Below are positions 60,041-64,000 of a stretch of 64,000 nt of DNA, piece after piece. Position numbers and translations under genes: made by a program. Origin of the DNA: UBA6244 sp963676875 (GTDB taxonomy: Bacteria; Bacteroidota; Bacteroidia; Bacteroidales; F082); NCBI GenBank assembly GCA_963676875.1, contig OY781436.1, positions 3,844,001 to 3,908,000 on the forward strand. Direction: 5' to 3'. The notes beneath the pieces are model-generated. The model made no database searches and was not told where the DNA came from. It saw nothing but the letters and a program-made list of their open reading frames with translations. The stretch's first letter is position 1, and every line of letters begins with the position of its first letter.

Positions 60041-60624
60041 GGTTGGTTGTTAAGAAGGATTTCCAATACGGTGTTGGCTTGCATGTTTGCCACCATACCC
60101 ACGCGGGGAGCCAGGGGTGGATGTTGCGCTGTTACCTCACTTTTTTCGTCTCCGCAGATATATAAATTATCTGATTTTCTCATCTTAATGGAATTGCTGT
60201 CGCCCCATCCGGCCATTCCCAGACCAATCACCAGGGGCATGTCTGGCATTTGTTCCATAACTGCCTCAATAATCATCTGTTTCATGTCGGCGCGGTCGAA
60301 GGCTTCCACCAACACATCACATTCTTTGTACATGGGTTGTATATCGTTGTATGTCAGTTTAATCTGGTGTGCTTCCACATGGATATTAGGATTGATCAGG
60401 TGAATATTTTGCTTCAGGCACATCACTTTACTTTCTCCAATCTGATGTCGGAAATAGTATTGGCGATTCAAATTGCTTTCTTCCACCACATCAAAATCGG
60501 CCAGAATTAGTTTGCCAATACCAACACGGGCCAATGCCACAGCGCAATTCGACCCCAACCCACCACATCCGGCAATGCCTATGGTGGTGTTTTTGAGTCG
60601 TTCTTGCATTTGCTGAAAGGTCAT
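60037..60624 (-). CDS. ThiF/MoeB-like E1 activating enzyme (short form)
   Basis: A 195-aa protein with the nucleotide loop IGIAGCGGLGSNCAVALARVG and LILADFDVVEESNLNRQYYF, where Asp and Arg are adenylation residues. VLVEAFDRADMKQ and GLGMAGWGDSN follow. It is shorter than MoeB or ThiF (about 250 aa) and lacks the two zinc CxxC motifs, matching the short ThiF family 2 found in anaerobes with a ThiS partner. It would adenylate the carrier encoded 3' of it. Both are transcribed away from the oxidoreductase gene. Confidence 0.87.
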   Translation of the reverse strand: MTFQQMQERLKNTTIGIAGCGGLGSNCAVALARVGIGKLILADFDVVEESNLNRQYYFRHQIGESKVMCLKQNIHLINPNIHVEAHQIKLTYNDIQPMYKECDVLVEAFDRADMKQMIIEAVMEQMPDMPLVIGLGMAGWGDSNSIKMRKSDNLYICGDEKSEVTAQHPPLAPRVGMVANMQANTVLEILLNNQP

Positions 60625-61164
60625 GTTCCAATGATTTTTATGGCAAAGGTAGCGGTTTTGTGTTTGTTAAAAAAAATTCCTTGGCTTTGGCAGGCATTAG
60701 CTTACAACGGAATATTTCTGGCGTGATGTCATTTGCAGAAAGTAAATATTGTTTTTAATGTGGTTAGTCTTTGACTAGGTGTAGAATAGACACGATGAGT
60801 TAGGTTTTTTGCGCCGAATAAACCCCTATCCCTCCCGAAGGCTTTCGGGATGACCCCACGGGGAAAGGTGATAGATTTTAGTATTATACGCCTTAATCCA
60901 TTTATTATGAATAAATTATCACTCCTCTCCTTCGGGGAGGAGCAGGGAGGTGGGGTGCCGGGTCAACCAATTTACACCACTAAACCAATAATCCAAACAA
61001 ATTACAACAGAGCTAAAAACTATCCGAATTAAGACTGATTATAAATTTCGATATGCCTTTGTTTGCATATCTGATTATTAGGCTTTTTCGACCTCTTTTC
61101 ATTTTATATTGCGTAATTTTGCCTACGTCAATTACAGTGAAATTTGAATTAAATAAATAGCGTT
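60625..61164. other. Spacer with hairpin repeats upstream of the oxidoreductase gene
   Basis: No gene is supported in these 540 bases. TCCCGAA/TTCGGGA (60833-60850) and CTCCTCTCC/GGGGAGGAG (60922-60942) are strong hairpins within Bacteroidota-type intergenic repeat sequence. The last part holds TAATTTTG (61114-61121), a perfect -7 element for the downstream gene. Confidence 0.55.
61114..61121 (+). promoter_or_regulatory. Candidate -7 element of the aldehyde:ferredoxin oxidoreductase gene
   Basis: TAATTTTG is an exact TAnnTTTG, 43 bases before the start codon at 61165. The expected -33 TTTG is not clear, which is compatible with a regulated promoter. Confidence 0.5.
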
Positions 61165-63324
61165 ATGAATGTTGAGGAAATAAAAAGCCGTCACAAATTG
61201 CTCAAGGAGTGGAAATACGACATTACTCCCCTGGATAAAGGGTATTCGGACAAAACACTTTATGTAAACGTGGGCGATCATACCATTTTGGCCAAGGATG
61301 TGCCTCCCATCATGAAGGAGAAATTTATCGGTGGAAAAGGCTATGGTTTGAAATATCTGTGGGATGCCACAAAACCTGATACCAAGTGGAACGACCCTGA
61401 AAATGAAATCGTTATATCCGGAGGTCCCATCTGTGGAATTACCCAGTATTCAGGAACCGGTAAGTCACTGGTGGTGAGTATTTCGCCCCAGACCAACTCG
61501 GTGATGGACAGCAACGTAGGTGGTTATTTTGGTCCTTTTTTGAAGTTCTCCGGATTCGATGCCATCGAAATTCAGGGAAAGTCGGACAAGGAAGTCATTG
61601 TTTTTATCGACGGAGTTAACGGCAAAATAGAAATTTTTGAAGCCCCCGACGAAGCCATCGATAGCCACGTATTGGCCGAGCAACTTACGGAGATGTATGC
61701 TGACGACGACCGCGACAAGAAAAACGTCGCCGTGGTTTCTGCCGGAAAAGCTGCCGATCACTCTTTAATAGGTATGCTCAATTTTAGTTTCTACGATCCC
61801 AAACGTAAATTGGTCAGGTTGAAACAAGCCGGACGTGGTGGTATTGGAACCGTTTTTAGAGATAAAAAAATAAAAGCCCTGGTTTGTAAAGTTCCCGGTG
61901 TAAAAGGTAACCTCAACAATGTGGTGGATTTGAAAGCCATCATGGAGCGTGGCAAAACCTTTAATAAAGAGATGCGTGAACTGGATGACGATCAATGCGA
62001 AATGAAAACCAAAGGTACGGCTCACCTGGTGGAAATCATGAACGATTACGACCTGTTGCCTACCCACAATTATAAATTCGGAAGTCATCCCGACATTAAA
62101 AACATCGATTCGGAAGAGTGGAAACGTAGGTTTACCCAAGGCATTCCCGATGGGTGCTGGATAGGTTGTAACATGGCTTGCGCCAAAGGTGTGGATAATT
62201 ACGAACTCCGAACAGGTCCTTATGCCGGACAGAAAGTGATTGTGGACGGGCCTGAATACGAAAACGCCGGAGGTCTGGGTTCCAATTGCGGAATTTTTAA
62301 CCCTGACTACATTATCGAAGCCAATTTCTACTGCGATACATACGGCATTTGTACCATCTCATGGGGTACACTCATGGCCTTTATCATGGAATGTTACGAA
62401 AATGGCATTCTCAACGAAGAACGTACGGGTGGACTGAAACTTAATTTCGGTAACGCCGATTCGGCCATGGAAGTGATGCATCAACTTGCCCGTGGCGAAG
62501 GTTTTGGCCTTATTGCCGGTATGGGTGTTCGCAAAATGAAAGAACTTTTCATTAAAAACGGATGGGGTGATCCTAATTTCCTACAGGATATAGGCATGGA
62601 AAACAAAGGATTGGAATACTCAGAGTATATTTCCAAAGAATCCTTGGCCCAACAGGGCGGATTTGCCATGACCAACAAAGGACCGCAACACGATGAAGCC
62701 TGGCTGATTTTTATGGACATGGTCAACAACCAAATCCCCACTTTTGAAGATAAAGCCGAAGCCTTGCACTATTTCCCCATGTTCCGCACATGGTTCGGAC
62801 TGATGGGATTGTGTAAGCTTCCATGGAACGATGTGGAACCCGAAAACAACGCGCAAACCGATGAACCGGCCAAAGTACCCGAACATGTGGATAACTACGT
62901 GGTGATATACAACGCCGTCACAGGACAAAATATCGACAAACACGAAATGATTCGTCAATCGGAACGCGTATATAATTACCAACGGGTATTCAACCTCCGC
63001 AGAGGGTATGGCGTCAGAAAGTATGATGCACAACCCTATCGTGCCGCAGGCCCTGTTACCATTGAGGAATACGAATCAAGAGCAGAGCGCTATGACAAAC
63101 AACTGAAGGAAATCATTGGCGTGGATCCCGAAGGAAAAACCACCGAAGAAAAACGTGATATCCTCCGCAAACATCGTGAAGCACAATACGAAAAATTGTT
63201 GGATGCCGTGTATCTGAGAAGAGGTTGGACCAAAAATGGAGTTCCCAAATTATCGCATATGAAACAACTGGGCATGGATTTGCCTGAAGTTATTGAGATG
63301 ATAACTCCGCATCAAGAAGATTAA
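61165..63324 (+). CDS. aor: Aldehyde:ferredoxin oxidoreductase family protein (tungsten/molybdopterin)
   Basis: A 719-aa member of the AOR family, which oxidises aldehydes or reduces acids with ferredoxin at a W-bispterin site. The N-terminal domain has GGKGYGLKYLWD, then SGGPICGITQYSGTGKS, GGYFGPFLKFSGFDAIEI and QAGRGGIGTVFRDKKIKAL. The 4Fe-4S ligands are C331, C335 and C339 with probably C550 (GLMGLCKLPWND). The first three are spaced C-x3-C-x3-C, not the C-x2-C-x3-C of the archaeal enzyme. About 100 residues beyond the usual end are charged and helical. Sulfur-carrier genes upstream and ModE downstream support a pterin-metal enzyme. Confidence 0.92.
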   Translation: MNVEEIKSRHKLLKEWKYDITPLDKGYSDKTLYVNVGDHTILAKDVPPIMKEKFIGGKGYGLKYLWDATKPDTKWNDPENEIVISGGPICGITQYSGTGKSLVVSISPQTNSVMDSNVGGYFGPFLKFSGFDAIEIQGKSDKEVIVFIDGVNGKIEIFEAPDEAIDSHVLAEQLTEMYADDDRDKKNVAVVSAGKAADHSLIGMLNFSFYDPKRKLVRLKQAGRGGIGTVFRDKKIKALVCKVPGVKGNLNNVVDLKAIMERGKTFNKEMRELDDDQCEMKTKGTAHLVEIMNDYDLLPTHNYKFGSHPDIKNIDSEEWKRRFTQGIPDGCWIGCNMACAKGVDNYELRTGPYAGQKVIVDGPEYENAGGLGSNCGIFNPDYIIEANFYCDTYGICTISWGTLMAFIMECYENGILNEERTGGLKLNFGNADSAMEVMHQLARGEGFGLIAGMGVRKMKELFIKNGWGDPNFLQDIGMENKGLEYSEYISKESLAQQGGFAMTNKGPQHDEAWLIFMDMVNNQIPTFEDKAEALHYFPMFRTWFGLMGLCKLPWNDVEPENNAQTDEPAKVPEHVDNYVVIYNAVTGQNIDKHEMIRQSERVYNYQRVFNLRRGYGVRKYDAQPYRAAGPVTIEEYESRAERYDKQLKEIIGVDPEGKTTEEKRDILRKHREAQYEKLLDAVYLRRGWTKNGVPKLSHMKQLGMDLPEVIEMITPHQED

Positions 63325-63343
63325 TACTCATGCAATAAAGGAA

Positions 63344-63378
63344 AAACGTCCTCCGAAATTTCGGGGGATGTTTTTTTT
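63344..63378 (+). terminator. Rho-independent terminator after the oxidoreductase gene
   Basis: AAACGTCCTCCGAAA (63344-63358) pairs with TTTCGGGGGATGTTT (63359-63373), including G-T pairs, and runs into T8. The following ppnP gene starts 20 bases later, so some read-through or a separate start is needed for it. Confidence 0.75.
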
Positions 63379-63398
63379 CAACATTAAAATGCAAAAAC

Positions 63399-63680
63399 AT
63401 GTTTAAAGTAAATACATACTTCGACGGAAAAGTGATGTCGATGGGCTTTGAAAACAACGAGGGTAAGCTCACCATAGGCGTGATGGCTGCCGGCGAATAC
63501 GAATTTGGCACTTCCACCATCGAACACATGACCGTAACGTCAGGAAAAATGAAGGTGCTGCTTCCGGGAGAAACTGCCTGGCAGGAATTTGGTCCTTACG
63601 AAACTTTTGTGGTGGCCAAGGATGCCAAATTTAAGGTGGTTACAGAGCTTCCCACCGCTTACAAGTGTCTTTATTTGTAG
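63399..63680 (+). CDS. ppnP: Pyrimidine/purine nucleoside phosphorylase
   Basis: A 93-aa cupin of the PpnP (YaiE, UPF0345) family, which splits nucleosides with phosphate. VNTYFDGKVMSMGFEN, then TIGVMAAGEYEFGTSTIEHMTV, and the late FVVAKDAKFKVVTELPTAYKCLY are the family pattern at full length. It lies between the oxidoreductase and the ModE gene with no evident functional link to either. Confidence 0.93.
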   Translation: MFKVNTYFDGKVMSMGFENNEGKLTIGVMAAGEYEFGTSTIEHMTVTSGKMKVLLPGETAWQEFGPYETFVVAKDAKFKVVTELPTAYKCLYL

Positions 63681-63729
63681 GTAATAGCCTTATTTTGACT
63701 CATGATAAATTGCCCTTTCATCCGGGTAG

Positions 63730-63764
63730 TTTGTACAGTTCAAACCTGCCTTTTTATACATTTG
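63730..63764 (+). promoter_or_regulatory. Candidate promoter of the ModE-type regulator
   Basis: TTTG at 63730-63733 and TACATTTG at 63757-63764 (exact TAnnTTTG) lie 23 bases apart. Transcription would start near 63771, inside the palindrome listed next. Confidence 0.55.
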
Positions 63765-63768
63765 CATA

Positions 63769-63792
63769 CGATATGGTAATGCATACATATCG
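63769..63792. promoter_or_regulatory. Candidate operator: CGATATG...CATATCG inverted repeat
   Basis: CGATATG (63769-63775) and CATATCG (63786-63792) form a perfect inverted repeat with a 10-base spacer. It sits just after the -7 element and 20 bases before the ModE-type gene. ModE sites in other bacteria are CG/TATAT-type palindromes, so autoregulation is a reasonable guess. Confidence 0.45.
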
Positions 63793-63812
63793 ACTAAAAA
63801 AACTAACTGCAC

Positions 63813-64000
63813 ATGAAACCACCAAGGAGTTCGAAAAATGATGTCTTTTTGCGGTACAAGCTTTGGCTGTCAGCGGTTTCCGGAGAGGGAATTATCGGCG
63901 AAAGCAAGTATCTTTTGTTAAGAAAAATAGAAGAGTTAGGTTCGTTGAAAGCTGCCGCCGATCATTTAGGGGTTAGTTATCGAAAGGCCTGGGGCGATAT
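63813..64000 (+). CDS. ModE-like molybdate/tungstate-responsive regulator (partial)
   Basis: The gene runs off the right edge; about 62 residues are visible. YKLWLSAVSGEGIIGESKYL, then LLRKIEELGSLKAAADHLGV and SYRKAWGDI form the winged helix-turn-helix of the ModE N-terminus (LysR-type HTH). Whether C-terminal molybdate-binding (MOP) domains follow cannot be seen. Its location beside a W/Mo enzyme gene supports metal-dependent control of this locus. Confidence 0.85.
   Translation, partial: MKPPRSSKNDVFLRYKLWLSAVSGEGIIGESKYLLLRKIEELGSLKAAADHLGVSYRKAWGD

Noticed and set aside
59837..60624. Assignment of the pair simply as thiS and thiF
   Set aside because: Sequence fits, but there are no thiamine genes nearby and a pterin-metal enzyme gene is adjacent, so symbols were withheld.

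Overview
This window is chromosomal DNA from a member of the Bacteroidota, most likely an anaerobic or facultative relative of the Marinilabiliales/Bacteroidales. The evidence is TAnnTTTG-type -7 promoter elements, the absence of Shine-Dalgarno sites, a class III glutamine synthetase, a DUF4831 protein, a Reg_prop/Y_Y_Y sensor kinase with a LytTR regulator, a fused glycogen synthase/phosphorylase, and Kdo/heptose genes of a Gram-negative envelope. An aldehyde:ferredoxin oxidoreductase with a ModE-type regulator points to anaerobic W/Mo metabolism. The sequence does not fix the genus.

1-2578 (minus): the start of a basic amino acid antiporter and an AdiA-like decarboxylase. 2579-9200: an AT-rich accessory island. 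I read 3397-8783 as an array of five small mobile cassettes. Each begins with GTT plus a short sequence that is the reverse complement of the sequence before AAC at that same cassette's end. This is the terminal-complementarity rule of integron gene cassettes, but the core is not the classical GTTRRRY and no integrase is in the window. The cargo is a TPR lipoprotein, a 62-aa two-helix membrane protein, a KwaA/KwaB (Kiwa) anti-phage pair, an unknown gene plus a DUF6398 gene, and an antitoxin/Fic toxin pair. This array is the most notable system here.

9203-31570: housekeeping genes. They include a DUF554 protein, ilvE, algH, a murL-murD2 pair (alternative D-Glu incorporation into peptidoglycan), recN, fabI, a ClC channel, gmhA-gmhB, an SSS symporter, class III glutamine synthetase, a DUF4831 protein, a 55-aa Cys protein missed by length filters, kdsA, an EamA transporter, a DUF3127 protein, phenylalanine hydroxylase, a glycosyltransferase and miaA. 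31578-44605: signalling and surface genes, comprising a Reg_prop kinase with LytTR regulator, lipoproteins, pcm, a Gfo/Idh oxidoreductase, a polyprenyl glycosylphosphotransferase, and two histidine kinases of complementary architecture.

44890-54186 (minus): a glycogen operon of debranching enzyme, GT4 transferase, GH57 amylase and GT3-GT35 fusion, ending in a terminator. The GH57 protein has a C-terminal domain that looks like FliG-C. 54584-59828: an S9 peptidase, dCMP deaminase, an outer-membrane porin and a small lipoprotein, with repeat-rich spacers. 59837-64000: a ThiS-like carrier and ThiF-like activator, aldehyde:ferredoxin oxidoreductase, ppnP, and the start of a ModE regulator with its own promoter and a palindrome. 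These look like one tungsten/molybdenum enzyme locus. No rRNA, tRNA, CRISPR array, transposase or integrase was recognised.
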